From: Cylicocyclus nassatus
Taxonomy: Eukaryota; Nematoda; Chromadorea; Rhabditida; Strongylidae
Direction of reading: 5' to 3'
Length of the DNA: 64,000 nucleotides
NCBI GenBank assembly: GCA_958299035.1
Contig: CATQJL010000112.1
Span: 9,338,880 to 9,402,879, forward strand
Shown: in pieces, positions 1-11,849 of the stretch
Layout of the letters: every line of letters starts with the position of its first letter
Numbering within the stretch: the stretch's first letter is position 1
Notes under the pieces: model-generated
Seen by the model: the letters and a program-made list of their open reading frames with translations, nothing else
Databases searched by the model: none
What the model was told of the DNA's origin: nothing
Made by a program: the position numbers and the translations under genes

Positions 1-1477
1 CTGGAGGTGGGTGTTTCTACGATTTTTCTCATCGATGGTGGTATCAGAAATTTAGGAAAGGAGGAGGCAGAGAAAATTTTCTGAATGAAGATGGTGAAGT
101 CAATCACCCAGTTAAAATACTATGGAATCAGAAACGACAGCCCTCCGAAGAAGTTTTGGGATGCCTCACAATTTTTTAGCGAAAACAAAAAAATTATGAA
201 TTATTGATCGTGTAGGAATCACAAAGCTAATATAACTCAACAAATTCAAAAAAAAATTGTCTTGGTCACTTAAAACAATCGCTTGCGTAATTATAGCTCA
301 AGCAGATAACTACAGAATTCTTAATGTTCATTTTGAAGGAAGAGAAAAGAAAGAGAAGGCCCTTAGGCCCTCATTGCTTCTTAAATTTGATGGAATATTG
401 CGCAAGAGAAGGAAAGCTTGAAAGTGCATGCGATATTATATAGTGCTGTGAGCGAGTATAAACAAATCAGATTTAGAATAAACAAATTATAATTACATCC
501 TCCATGAATGTAATTAACTTTGAGAAATTGTCTTTGCCAATTTTTGGATGAAATTGCCTGATTTAAGGAACTAGTTGAATCTACAAACTCAGATAAGGCG
601 TGATTTCGAAAAGATAAGACTCATTCATCATTTCCTTATTTGCAAATCGAGCTTTGACGGATGGAAAAGTAGGAAAAAATGGAGAAGAAACTTCTATGTG
701 TTCATAGGATGTTGCAACAGAAACAAGGAAGCTATCTTAGTTACGTATGAACAAAATTTTAAGTTACTTCTGAGTTTATACACTCATTCATTCGAGCTGT
801 GGGAAGAGGACTTACTGCCTACAAAACTCCATTTGAGTAAAGAAATGTAAGCAACCATGATGCTTTGACCATTTCTTAAAGTTTCTTCTAGATAGTAGAA
901 TAATAGAAAAATGCCTATAAATTTGCAAAAGATAAATTTCTTTTACAGAAGTTTGAAATTTTGCACTAAAAGGTCATCTCAAAGTTTTGGATTGTTCACT
1001 CTGGACATTGCAAGATTTTTCAGCTACAAAGTGCAGTGACTCAGCCAAGTCACCCCTTCCCCGTTTTCGGAAGTCCATCAAATGCGCAAAAGAATTACAC
1101 GAGGTCAAGACCGAAACAATAGCTAGAGAGTGAACCGAAAGCGGAGACGTGGCTAAGCTTTTGCGGAACAAACGGCGACAAAGACAGATAACTGACGAGT
1201 TTGTCGTCCGACTCGCTATAGCTAGAAGCTAAATTGAATATAGGTGCAGATGCTAGGTGCAAAAAAAGTGACCAGCGGGGAACAGCGCGAGGAAAAAGTT
1301 GTGGCCAAATGACTAGCGCTGCTAAAGCTTTGTGATTAGATTTTTTGGTAGAAATTAAGCGTCACATCATCAGAGAAAACTAGATTGCTATGAAATAGAT
1401 TCTTAAACGTTTATCGCTCGTAGCTGTTCTCTAGCAAGACTAGATTAGATCCCAGCTCGGAACGAGGTGGCTTTTGG
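1..1477. other. AT-rich stretch without a supported gene
   Basis: I see no conserved protein or RNA here. The longest reading frame (575-850, plus strand, 91 codons) has no recognisable domain, no nearby exon that extends it, and a composition expected from AT-rich DNA. The stretch ends at a copy of a dispersed repeat. Confidence 0.5.
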
Positions 1478-1685
1478 AAAATGCATTTCGTAAATTTTGA
1501 CGAAGTCCCGTTTGACCCTAGACCTAGACGTAAGAAAAAAAACCTCAAAAAACGAAGCATCGACAAAAAAAGCATCACAATTTTTGCGTCTATTCGGCCA
1601 CAAAAACGATATCCCATTTGTGCTTTTGTCCCAAAAACGATATCCAGCTTGACCCGGTGCTAGCTGGGCCGAGCCCTGGTCTTAG
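1478..1685 (+). repeat. Dispersed repeat, AACGATATC family, copy 1
   Basis: This stretch matches 61,465-61,680 along its length. It contains the phrase CAAAAACGATATCC twice and ends in CCGAGCCCTGG like the other copy. A third, reverse-complement copy lies at 3045-3240. No terminal inverted repeat or coding potential is visible. The family is not one I can name. Confidence 0.7.
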
Positions 1686-1932
1686 CTGTCATATGTGTCC
1701 TTGTCATTATTTTCAATATTCTGCTCTTTTCTCTCCTTTTCCTCAAGTTGTGAAATTATTGATTGAGCTCCCTTATAAGCGCAACCGATGGAAAAAATTA
1801 CCGCAATCTTAGCCTTTTTTCACAATGGGCTTTTTTCCTTTGCGAAAAGGAATAATCAGAAATAGGTTTCCTCGATGGTTAGGCCAAAATAGTTCGAAAT
1901 AGTTCAAAAGATAAGAAATAGTTCGATCTTAA

Positions 1933-2060
1933 AGGTTGATTTACTGGCTTGGCGCTGGAAGGCGGAGCATCGTGACCTAATTAAAGCTAGATAATGATCA
2001 GAGAGCACGCGCGCGAGAGAGACGCAGACTGCATCGCGGGCACGAGCGGCTTTGATTCGC
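1933..2060 (+). mobile_element. Palindromic MITE family A, truncated copy
   Basis: This is one arm of the palindromic element seen complete at 4912, 10056 and 15951. It starts with TTGATTTACTGGCTTGGC and runs through the GC-rich core with CGCGCGCGAGAGAGACGC. It is lost before the second arm, so it is a broken copy without paired ends. Confidence 0.7.
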
Positions 2061-3044
2061 TCAAACATGCATTTGAGCGACGTTCAAACGTTTTCCATGA
2101 TGAAATGTGAAATGAGAAACTTACAGTTTTTTGATTTCAAGAAAATGATTGCAACTCATAGAAAGTTATACATTGAGTAATTCATGCATTACTGCAATAA
2201 CCGAAACCGAAAATGCAAAGTGCAGGTAAAGGTGACTCAAGAATCAAAGCAAAAACTGTTGTTTTTTTATCTGAATATCGAATTTCTTCCACTCAGGTAA
2301 ACACACTTGCAGGTTTTTGTTCTGACTCCATCAAAGATATTTTCTTCCATATTTGGACAGCATAGAGAAGAAGAAACTGGTGAGAGATTTTAGTCAAGAT
2401 AGTGAACAAGAAGTGAAATAGTTTGAAAGGTTATGGACCAGTAAGAAAGCGGGGAAAATGTATCTAAATATGTGATATCTCGGGATCAATCAAAAATTTA
2501 TAAGTTACGTCAAATAGCAGCTACGAGAATGTGAAAAGAATTACTAGTGGCTTTTCTTAGAAATCTAATCAGAAAGAAACCAGAGACTCATGCATTCATA
2601 GAATACCAGAGCACGTGAGAATTATGTATGCTTTAAAAATAATCTGGAAAAAGCTTCGGATGGTCTTCTCAAGTAAATTAGCTTGAAAAGCTGGAAAATG
2701 AATCGAAAACTTATAGAAAGCTTTCAGTGCTTAATAGCACTGAAAGTTATTTGAATGAGTAAATCAAAAGACTCTGTAAGAAAATTTGTTCTTTGGAGAA
2801 CCTTCGCATAAGGTAAGAATCTCAAAAAATGTTGCTGTAGCTAAAGAAAAATTAGTCCAAAAATCAAAAAAACAGTGACATGAACTCCAAAAAAATTTCA
2901 TAAGAAGTTGATGAAGTAGAGATCTTAGTAGTTTATTTACTCCTTAATATTCAAGAAATAAAGGAAAATCATGATAATGTAAAGTAAATTAATGTATCAC
3001 AAATTTTAGGTGTTGATTGGAATTGAAAGAGAAGAAAATTATCA
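2061..3044. other. AT-rich stretch without a supported gene
   Basis: Only short, low-complexity reading frames occur on both strands. No splice-linked exons, repeats or RNA genes were recognised. Confidence 0.5.
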
Positions 3045-3240
3045 GATTATAAGCAAGCTGGATATCGTTTTTGGGACAAAAAGCAAAACGGATATCGTTT
3101 TTTGTTTCCGAAATGAGGTTTTTTTTCAGTTGACACTTCGTTGTTTAGTCGATTCGGATATTTATAAGGGCCGAAGACACTTCGTAAAATTTTTGGAAAG
3201 TCGGAATTTGTTTTTTGCATTTTCGGAAAGCCATCTTTAA
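3045..3240 (-). repeat. Dispersed repeat, AACGATATC family, copy 2 (inverted)
   Basis: This is the reverse-complement relative of 1478-1685 and 61,465-61,680. It carries AAGCTGGATATCG followed by TTTTTGGGACAAAAAGC, the same internal order as the other copies read backwards. The 76-codon plus-strand frame here is a by-product of the repeat and is not called as a gene. Confidence 0.65.
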
Positions 3241-3419
3241 CATCACAGAGCTAAAGCAAACCAAACTACTTTTATACGACGATAATGAGATTCGGGACAG
3301 CGACGCCCCTAAAAGAATTCACAGGGAAAAGAATAAGATCGCAAGAAAATGACGTGGGCTGATGCACACCGATGACGAGATGTAAAGAGCCCAATTCCCC
3401 AAGCTCGAAGAACTTCGTC

Positions 3420-3665
3420 CAAGCACGATAATCGAATTTTCTCGACCGTTGGCTCAGTTTTGATTAGCGCGCAGGCATTGTTTCTTCCGGTGCTGGTGGC
3501 GATGGGGCGCGTCGGGGATGATTCTGTGTGGAACGCGGGGTCCCCCGAGGGCCCCGCGAGTTTCTCTGCAAGTCATCCGACGTTCTGTTTCTCCAGCATT
3601 TCACTTGATAGATGGCGACGTCTAGTTGCCCTCGGGGAGCTTTCTCTATGGCGCTGAACAACCCA
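3420..3665. other. GC-rich island, unidentified
   Basis: About 240 bases are clearly more GC-rich than the surroundings, with a palindromic-looking GGGGTCCCCCGAGGGCCCC core. Frames on both strands stay open across it (65 codons each), as expected from high GC. No protein family is recognisable. It could be an old GC-rich repeat, a regulatory island or an isolated exon. I cannot choose between these. Confidence 0.35.
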
Positions 3666-4911
3666 AAAGACCGGATTGAGTGATAGAGTCAAAAGTACAA
3701 CACGAGCGATGCATATCGATGCACTCGACGGGTAGCAGAGACGGGGAAAAGGTTGTTTGAGACGAATTTGCCCCGTAAATCGCAGCTCTCGGGAGGCTTG
3801 ACGAGATAGAAATGGCTTTTCGAAGCATATTTGTCAAAAGTGCATTCCGTCGAAAATGGTTAAGGGGGTAGAAAAAGCCCAAGAAGGCAATTTTTCTGAT
3901 TGACGTAACAGTGAGAATAATTATTTTTACATCTAATAATAAGATCCTTCTGAGAAAGAACGGACAGCAAATATTTTTACGCCACACATTTATCGTGACA
4001 AAACCTTTGCAAATCATAGCTTTATAGAATCGAATTTAAATCAAGAAACACACCACTAAACTGCTGAAGGTCCGCCTCAAAAATATTTGAAAAATACATA
4101 CAACCCGCTATTCGTCAAAAAAGTCACTGAGCACAGCGCTATTTTCAGAAAAAGCATGTCATGTAAAAAGGTTTGCTTCCTTTTTTGAGAAGAATTTGCT
4201 CACTTTCTGAAGGAGTCTTGGCAAGAGTACAAGAGCATATACAAAATATCAATTAAAAATGAAAAACTATTAAATAATAAATTGCGTATGCGTTACCGTG
4301 CAGAGGCATGGTTTTTTGAAGCAAAAGTTCATAGAAACTGATTAGAACGTAAAAATATTGACCACTTCATGAATAGGATTTTGCTTGAAAAATTTGAAGA
4401 AACTTTTTGTACGTACTTTGGAAAATCCTTCAAACTAACTCGATAACCTCATGAGTTCGAAATCTCTCAACTAGAGAATGTGCGCATGGAATACGTCAAA
4501 GCGCACTCGTAGCTCATTGTTTCGGCCATCGACGGCGCGAAGATTTTTCTCTCAAAATTACTACCCGAAAGCCATTGCGCATGAGTGAGCACACACTCAC
4601 ACGTCTTGGAGAGACGCCCGCATTCAGTGAGTATGGACATTCTAGGATGACAGGTGCGCACAAATTCCCGTACTTTTAATCTAAAAAATCCTGTTACGCA
4701 GAAATTCTCAGAACTTTCGCAAATCAGGCGAAAATGGAAGCGGTTTCGCAACGTTTTGTTTACTGGTGGCAGAACACGAGTGTAAACGCGAAGTTGCGCA
4801 TTCAATGGGATCGGAAACGGGAGCTTCCGCGACGCTTCTCACAAAGCACTGAGGAAGTTGCATTTTTGTTGGAGGTGACCCGACGGAAATCTGGATCAGA
4901 TGTCGTAATCC
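3666..4911. other. Stretch without a supported gene
   Basis: Overlapping frames between 3646 and 5015 on both strands contain no known motif. I see nothing else in it. Confidence 0.45.
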
Positions 4912-5079
4912 TTGATTCAACTGGCTTGGCTCCAGGAAGGCGGGGCTTTGTGAACGATATGAGGCCGCTTGCGCCCGCGACGCACCTGAGTCTCTCTCGC
5001 GCTAGTGCTCTCTGATCATTACTTAGCCTTGATTAGGTCACGAAGTCCCGCCTTCCCGAAGCCAAGCCAGTTGAATCAA
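4912..5079 (+). mobile_element. Palindromic MITE family A, complete copy
   Basis: The 168 bp element opens with TTGATTCAACTGGCTTGGC and closes with the reverse complement GCCAAGCCAGTTGAATCAA. The two halves pair almost completely around a GC-rich centre with CGCGA motifs. Complete or near-complete relatives are at 10,056 and 15,951 and a half copy at 1933. There is no coding capacity, so this is a non-autonomous foldback or MITE. No clear target duplication was found. Confidence 0.85.
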
Positions 5080-6252
5080 ATGGTTATGCTCGCATTCATA
5101 CGATAGAATGTCACAAATAGGTTGCCAAAAATACAAGAAGAATAATTGCAAAACTATTTGGGATTTGTAGTAATTTGTTTCTGTTAGAATGTTAATCAGA
5201 TCGGGACAAAGTTGAAATTTTGACAAGCGTACAAATAATTTCGTAAATGGCCGACGAGAAAATTTTCTATTGCCTATGTATAGTAGTCTTCTGGTAAATT
5301 CTAGAGCATTTTATGTTGATTTCTGGAATTTTTATTCAGTCGGCTTCTCTGGTAAAAGACTGCTAACAAACTATAATAATCACCAATTTGATCCGACAGC
5401 AAAATACTAGGTTGAACCAGAAGTCCTGTCGCACCATTTTTCAAAAAATCGTAGCTACTTCCTGTCACGATGTTTTTGCTTGATTGTCTTTTTTTTCCAA
5501 GAGAGCAAGTCCTGCACTTTCTATAGGTATAAGACAAATTTGGAAAAAAGAAATCACCTTATTTTTGAAATTTTGAGGCCAGCCCGTTAAAAACTGCAAA
5601 ACTGTGCTCCAAAATCCATAACAACCACTAACCTAGGTTTAACCCTCTCTTTCTATCTGAGCAAAATTCGAGCTGATCGAGCTCTTCCTAAAAAAGTTAT
5701 GGTTTTTGAAAAAAAAATGCTAAAAGATTAGTATTTTAAGAAAATTGGTTTTTCTAGGTGGGCCCGAAAATTGTCGCTTTTTTAGATCTATCTCACATCA
5801 TTCAGAATAAAGGTAGACAAACACTCTAAACATTCTTCTATGCAAAATGTCTTTCTCTTTTCAGCAGTGATGTTCAAGTTCGGATTCCTTCGATGTTCTT
5901 TCAATTAATAGCCACAATCTCCAACCCATGCATTCTATGTACGTACCCTAATTTCAGCTATTTTTTGAACCCAACAGTTGGATAGCGTAAACAAAATGCT
6001 ACAAAATCCAATTTTTCGGCATCGATAGCTGGCTTTGCATCTCTAAAACAAGTTTTGCAAAAGTCTTCAAATTTGAAGCCGTAAAATATGCAAACGCTTC
6101 AGGACACTATGGAATGTCCGCAACATGGATTTAAAAATCGATTATGATTAACGCTAATTTTAACAATCAGATGAGTTTCTAGGCCTCGAAATGCTGATTT
6201 TTGAACTTTTCGGGTGCAGCCTGAGCATCAAAGAAGAATTATGGCAGTTTTT

Positions 6253-7500
6253 CCGGCGCTTTCGGCTATCAGGGCCCCAAAATTTTTTAGTCATGAATTT
6301 CGCTCAAATTTGGTCCAGGGGGGTTATCTGACATGCTGATCATGATTCATGAATATCACCTTTTCTTCGCAGGAAAAGCCTCCCTGCAGGGTTACGGTGG
6401 GTGCACGGTAGGGGGTCAAAATCACGGATTTGCCCGAAACTTGGCCCAGAGGGGTTATTCGGCCCGCTCATGCTGAATATCATATTGGTTTTGTACCGTA
6501 GCGTCATTTCCTCGGGTTACGGTGGGTATACGTAGGGGTCAAAATCTCAAAATCCGCTGTAACTTCGCACAAAGGGGTTATTCGACATGCTGATTAGAAA
6601 TGTCAAACTTTCTCCGCACGAAAACGTCTCCCTGCACGGTTACGGTAGGTTTACGGCAGCGGTCAAAACCACAAATCGGCAAATGTATCCTTCCCCTGTG
6701 GTTTGCTTAGGCAAAAGCCGCAACAGGGTACAGTCGCTTCATTTCATATGATCATGTGTGCCATTGCACACACAGTCCACTTTGGCGTCCTCATCCTGGA
6801 TATGCAATCGCAAAAACGCAAGAGACTTACCGATTGTTATCGATTACATCAATTTGAGGTGACTAGTAACTAAAAAGGAAAGAAAACGCTAAGAACACCT
6901 TGGAAACACTTACCTGAAGGCTTGTTTCTCCCATGAATCCAGGATGGGGACGCCAAAGGTGAACTGTGTGTGCAATGACACACATGATCATATGAAATGA
7001 AGCGACTGTATGTAGCGCGCAACGGTGGTCGTGCGTGCAAAGCTTCGCGATCGTCGGAATCGCCGTACACCCGTTTCAGGCAGAACTATGTTTTACACAC
7101 GTTACCGTGTAGCAACCGTAACCCGAGAAAATGGCGCTACGGTTCAAAACCAATGTGATATTTGGCATCAGCGGGCCGAATAACCCTTCTGGGCCAAGTT
7201 TCGCGCTCCGTGATTTTGACTCCTCACCGTAGTCGTACCATACTCTACCGGATGGCGCTGCCGCACAAATAAACATCACGTGTTCAGCATGCCAAATAAC
7301 CCCTCTAGACGAACTTTCAGGCAAATCCGTGATTTTGACCCCCTACCGTGCACCTACCGTAACCCTGCAGGGAGGCGTTTTCCTGCGGAGAAAAGGTGAT
7401 ACCCGTTATCAGCATGTCAGATAACCCCTCTGGGCCAAGTTTGAGCGAAATCCATGACTAAAAAATTTTGGGGCCCGGATAGCCGAATAGCGCCGTTTTT
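6253..7500. mobile_element. Foldback element with triplicated subunits in each arm
   Basis: The ends pair: CGGCTATCAGGGCCCCAAAA at 6263 against TTTTGGGGCCCGGATAGCCG at 7470. Pairing continues for over 500 bp per arm to an inner match around GCGACTGT and the phrase ACACACATGATCATATG. Each arm holds about three related units of roughly 115-140 bp. Each unit has GGGGTTATYYGRC, a CTCGGGTTACGGTGGGT-type segment and GGGTCAAAATC. No transposase frame was found. Local reading frames are mirror images produced by the inverted repeat. Confidence 0.8.
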
Positions 7501-7685
7501 TCGAGGCTTTTACGAATCAGAAAGAAAAAAACATCTGTCAAAAAGAGGAGAAGAAACTGCATCGAATGACACCTTAGCTGTTTGCCGTCTAATGTTCTAC
7601 GAGGTCTGGGACAAACTAATACCAAGGTTGAGCATCTAAATGAAAATTTGAAAAATTTGAAAAGTCAGCTATCGAAGCAACCAAG

Positions 7686-7833
7686 AAATCGTATAATATC
7701 AATTTGTTTACTCTAACTGATTTTATTGAAGAATTTTGAAATGTCCAGGATGAAATTTAAAATCGTATAATATCAATTTGTTTACTCTAACTGATTTTAT
7801 TGAAGAATTTTGAAATGTCCAGGATGAAATTTT
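7686..7833 (+). repeat. Perfect 74 bp tandem duplication
   Basis: The unit starting AAATCGTATAATATC at 7686 is repeated without visible change from 7760. The identity suggests a recent duplication or an assembly artefact. Confidence 0.9.
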
Positions 7834-8065
7834 AAAAAAACAAGCAAAAGTTAAGGTTCTGACGACTTTTTCAAGCGAACATCAACGGAATCCGAAGAAC
7901 AATAGTGCTAGAAAAAGAAAATTCTACATAAAACGTTTTTTAAGTGTTTGCCTATCTTTATTCTGAATGATTTAAGTCTAGAAAACGGCACGAAGTTTTG
8001 GACCCACCTGATCTTTGAACAAAAGAAGAATTTCTAGAAAAGTGCAAGTTCCTAGTCTTCTTTAA

Positions 8066-8884
8066 TCTTCTATGCAGCTATGACTACAACAAAGGAAATA
8101 CATAGCTTTCCAGCCAGAACTTAGTACTGGAGTTCTTCTGATAGGCTGGGGTTAAAATCAGACTTTTAGACAGAACTTGCTGTTAAGGACATTGTGAAAC
8201 TTAATGTTAGTGGTCTGTGTATAGAAAAGTTTTCACTTCAAGAAACCATGAGGCATGAGACCTCAATGTGCAAATGACGAGGACCTCACAAAATTACTTC
8301 TAGATGCCAAGAGTATTTCCCGCGAGTGCCTTCAATATTAGGCTATCATATTTCAACGTAGGCGCAGCGAAAAACAAGACAGGCTTATGCTAACCGAATT
8401 TTTCTTTGAAAGAGAAAAACAGATATAGAAAATTGAGAAGTGTTGAAAATCATGTGAAACACTCACAGATGGTGCGACATTTGAGCTAGAATTCTTGAGC
8501 GCATCTCCATAGGCAGCATCTGCCTCCTGAAATCAAGGCAATTTGAGCGCTTCCTGGCAATAATAGAGTGTCAGCAAAAACTTGTTTGAAAATGTTGAAG
8601 CTGCCTGAGAAAAGCGCAGAAATGATAGGCAGAATTTTTCATGGAGCACGAAAGACAAAGCCATTCACTGGAGCAAATCAATCGAATAAATTTTTCAGAT
8701 ATCTTTATTATCTATTTGAAGGTTTTTCTCCGCTTTACCGACGAAAAAGTTTGATATAAACCTGATTATTTTTGCAGATACTAGAAGGGAGAAAAAAAGA
8801 GAACTTTGATTTGAATGAAAGTTTACAAAAATAAATCTGAATATTCACTAAGCCTTGTAAAATCAAGTAAAATATGTATCATTT
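8066..8884. other. AT-rich stretch without a supported gene
   Basis: No conserved coding exon or repeat partner was recognised here. The longest frame is 63 codons and unremarkable. Confidence 0.45.
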
Positions 8885-9076
8885 TATTCTATGACCAGGA
8901 GACGCGAGATTGCATTCCTCACATTGCCTAAACAAGCCTAATCGTGTACTTAGCAAGTTTATACTTGTTAATTATCTCGTCCAGGTTTATTCACTCTTTG
9001 GAAACAGGTAAGAACAAACTCAAACTTGTTAAGACAATGCCAGCAATGCGGTCTCGCATCTCCCAGTCATAGAATA
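8885..9076 (+). mobile_element. MITE family B (TATTCTATGAC ends), copy 1
   Basis: The terminal inverted repeats are TATTCTATGACCAGGAGA at the left and TCCCAGTCATAGAATA at the right. A second copy at 44,187-44,400 matches throughout, including the internal AATCGTGTACTTA and CTCTTTGGAAACAGG. Length is about 192 bp and there is no coding capacity. The superfamily cannot be assigned because no target duplication is clear. Confidence 0.85.
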
Positions 9077-9113
9077 TGTAGATGATAAATGCAGCTGTCA
9101 TTAACTCATTGAT

Positions 9114-9185
9114 GACGATGTGGACCACCGGTGGCCCACGCACTTTTTGCCGCCAGTGGCGATGTGGCCTACCGGTGGCCCACAC
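9114..9185 (+). repeat. Short duplication around CCACCGGTGG
   Basis: GATGTGGACCACCGGTGGCC at 9116 recurs as GATGTGGCCTACCGGTGGCC at about 9161, each followed by CAC. The core CCACCGGTGG is a perfect palindrome. It lies just right of a MITE. Confidence 0.75.
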
Positions 9186-9424
9186 CCCTTACAAAATCAT
9201 ATCCTTTCCATGTCTAGTCTGTTTCCCACAGCTTGGAATTTTCTATGATTTTTTGCACTCTTGGAACCTGTACATTTCATCCAAGAAGATTGTAATTGTT
9301 TACAAAACCACTTTACATTTCGTAAATAATCACAAAACTTTCACATGCCGAAAGCGTTGTGCAAAATCGCGTCGTCCTAAAGCGTCACCACGCAAAATTA
9401 GGCGTCGTCGTCTGGTTAATCAAT

Positions 9425-9535
9425 TCTAAATTTCGCGCCCAGAATAGACCCCAATACAGGTCTCGACACGATATTGACGTGGCGCAGAAGTGGGCGGTGC
9501 TTCAATTTGATGTGTTGAAGGTTGATGGACGTATC
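9425..9535 (+). repeat. Isolated monomer of the 142-154 bp satellite
   Basis: The stretch carries the hallmarks of the array at 27.7 kb in the same order: TTTCGCGCCCAGAA, ACAGGTCTCGACACGAT, and GTGGCGCAGAAGTGGGCGG. It is a single copy away from the array. Confidence 0.75.
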
Positions 9536-10055
9536 GTCGCTTTTCCTTTCCTAGCCTTCAAATTTGCTTCTAGAATTTTCTCTTCTTTTTTCCAATTTAT
9601 CAAAATTTTCCCTCCTCGAGCTCATAAATATTATTCTGCTGATCCGAAAATCTTTTCAAGTGGCCGGTCAGCATTCCAAACGCATAGCCAGACGCATCGT
9701 GAGTCCTTGAGATTCTCATTATCAAACAGAGCAAACACATCTGCAAACAAGAACGCTTGGGAATTCGGTGTTTTGATAGGAAATCAACACAATATGTGAA
9801 GGAATTGACGGAAAATTCCCTTACTTTTCAGGTTCCTTTACCTTTACAATACAGTCCCCATTTGTTACTAATTTTTTGAAAAAGATAAAGGTCCAGATTC
9901 ATGCAGGAAGTGAGAATTATGAGGGGAAAGAGATCCATCTGCATAGAATGAGATTTCAGTTTTTCTCGAGGCGGACAGTAGAGAAATTTCAGAACTGATA
10001 GTCAACCACGCCCCTAGAAAAAGTTTTTTCGCATGTCTGAACTTTGATGGATTGC

Positions 10056-10227
10056 CCTTTGATTCAGCCGCCTTGGCGGCTGGAAGGCGGGGCTTCGTGA
10101 CCTAGTTGAGGCTAGATAATGATGAGAAAGCACGCGCGCGAGAGAGACGTAGAATGCGCTGCGGGCGCGAGCGGCCTTAATTAGGTCACAAAGCCCCTTC
10201 CAGCTGCCAAGCCAGCTGAATCAAAGG
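10056..10227 (+). mobile_element. Palindromic MITE family A, complete copy
   Basis: The ends are CCTTTGATTCAGCCGCC and the reverse complement TGGC..CAGCTGAATCAAAGG. The interior shows GGCGGGGCTTCGTGACCTA paired with TTAGGTCACAAAGCCCC and a GC-rich centre. It matches the copies at 4912 and 15,951. Confidence 0.85.
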
Positions 10228-10739
10228 TTGGGAGAGTATTTCAACCGTTTACAGATCAAACCAACTCTTCTGATTTAATTTTACAACTCATGTAGACATT
10301 GAAAATTTTATGCCTCCCCCCCCCCTCCCCTGATCCATCACTACCGCGAAGTAAAGGTGTTGACAAAAAAATACTGTCTAAACACACAAACCCCTGAAGC
10401 AGATGCACAAACAGCAGCATCCGCTAAGTGCTTCGAGCCATGAAGCCGGTTGTATTAAATCCTTCTAAGCTGCTAAGAACAGTACCCATTAGATGTGATC
10501 AATGGCCTCGTAAACTTAATGCTTACATCTAATGTGTTTACGACCCGGAAACTGCAATGGTTTGAGGGCGCAAATCTCCACAGCTTTTTATGTTTACGAC
10601 TAGGTGATGGATTGGGAGTGATCGAAAGCAAATGGTAAATTCCTAACGACAATGGCAATTTGTCTGACAGCGTACTATTTCTACAATAAAACCCTAAAGG
10701 TGGTGTCAGGTGAGTTCAGATACGCGGGTTTCCTGGTGG
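10228..10739. other. Stretch without a supported gene
   Basis: It contains a C-rich tract near 10,313-10,330 and short local repeats around TTACATCTAATG and TGTTTACGAC. No gene was recognised. Confidence 0.5.
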
Positions 10740-10900
10740 AAAATGATTGGAAGACTCTATCTAACCCACTGCCCAATCGGCAGCTCGTATAGTTCGATCG
10801 CGGCCAAGAAAGTCTACTCCAATGTATGGCCCAAACCGTACGCGAGAAGTGAATATCGATCGGTTCGCTCGGCAGGAGTACGGTAGTGGGCGGGAATTAA
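10740..10900 (+). repeat. Dispersed repeat family C (GCCCAAGCGGCAGCTC), partial copy
   Basis: It contains CACTGCCCAATCGGCAGCTC and, further on, GGAGTACGGTAGTGGGCGGG. Related partial copies occur near 16,488, 23,030, 33,330, 39,775 and 42,355. A full palindromic copy lies at 51,088-51,451. No coding sequence is present. Confidence 0.65.
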
Positions 10901-11089
10901 AAGTCACCTTTTTCGGCTGCGAATGAATCACACAAGTTGCGAAATGGAAAATAGCCTCATGAAAGTCTCTTAGTCAGTACCAGCTAAAAAGTTTCAGTAC
11001 GTAGATTTGTCCGGACGCTTTCTTCAAATCTGAGTGTTTGGACTTACATAATGTAGAAAAATCAATAAAGTTAATATGTTTTTACATCT

Positions 11090-11790
11090 ATCTGCCGGCA
11101 TTTCCATACAAAGTTGATTTTCTTTCTCATCCTCCCTCCCACTCCCCCTGGACCCCAGGAAAGCCCTTGCTTTCCGCTACCAAACCCGAAGCGGAAGCCA
11201 TTCGGCCTCCTTCTGTCCGTAGATGTGATTAGCCGCGCGTTTTTCACTTCCGCAGCGCCGGTTTTTCTGTGCAAAACACGACTGGGTCGGATGAGGAACA
11301 AGTTCATTTGTGATTGTTGTCCCCCCCCCCTCCAACCTCTTCTACCCATTGCGCGAAACTAATCCAGTTACATTAAACACATCATGCACACCGTAATTAC
11401 TAGTGACAACCGCCGCCCTCGAAAAGAACTCGAAATCGGCGGCAAGGACGTTACGCGGTCAACGTTTCGCGGTATCAAACGTATTCTGCCAAGGACTGGC
11501 AGTTTAGTTGGAATGAAACATAAAAGGACAAATTTCCTGGATAACATCTTGGCTCCGAAAGTTTTGTGCATTATCCAGACAAACTGCCGTTTTTTCGGTT
11601 TTCGTTACATGCAGGTGATAGTAAAAATAATTAAAAATAATTCCTAAAGCAGCCAGTGTTGCTCGTGTGGCGGCGCCGTTCCGCCGTTCCAGCAACGTGC
11701 CAGCGTCGTGCTGGAACCTCGGGTAAACGCTCCTCGTATTGATCGATCGAGCTTCCGGCACGGCGCTGGCACGGGTAACCACAAAGTAAA
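11090..11790. other. GC-enriched stretch with open frames on both strands
   Basis: Two moderately GC-rich blocks (11,120-11,360 and 11,400-11,780) are open in several frames on both strands. The plus-strand frame 11,384-11,647 (87 codons, basic, many Arg and Lys) is the most gene-like but resembles no family I know and has no linked exon. It could be part of an unrecognised gene. A C-tract sits at about 11,321. Confidence 0.3.
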
Positions 11791-11849
11791 AAATGAAAAA
11801 GTGCGTTGAAATTCGATCTTCTCAAACCTAAAATCTGACTCCAAAGTTT

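Larger units (their letters stand above)
5500..8065. repeat. Large diverged inverted repeat enclosing a foldback element
   Basis: Sequence at about 5505-5900 recurs in reverse complement at about 7866-8060. Matched landmarks include TTCAGAATAAAG (5800s) with CTTTATTCTGAATGA (7960s), and GTTCGGATTCC (5878) with GGAATCCGAAGAAC (7887). The arms are diverged and interrupted. Between them lies the better-preserved foldback at 6253-7500. The whole looks like an old inverted-repeat transposon or repeated insertion into one, without an intact transposase. Confidence 0.55.

Noticed and set aside
7076..7324. 82-codon minus-strand frame and neighbours at 6870-7070
   Set aside because: They lie inside the foldback element and reflect its repeated subunits.
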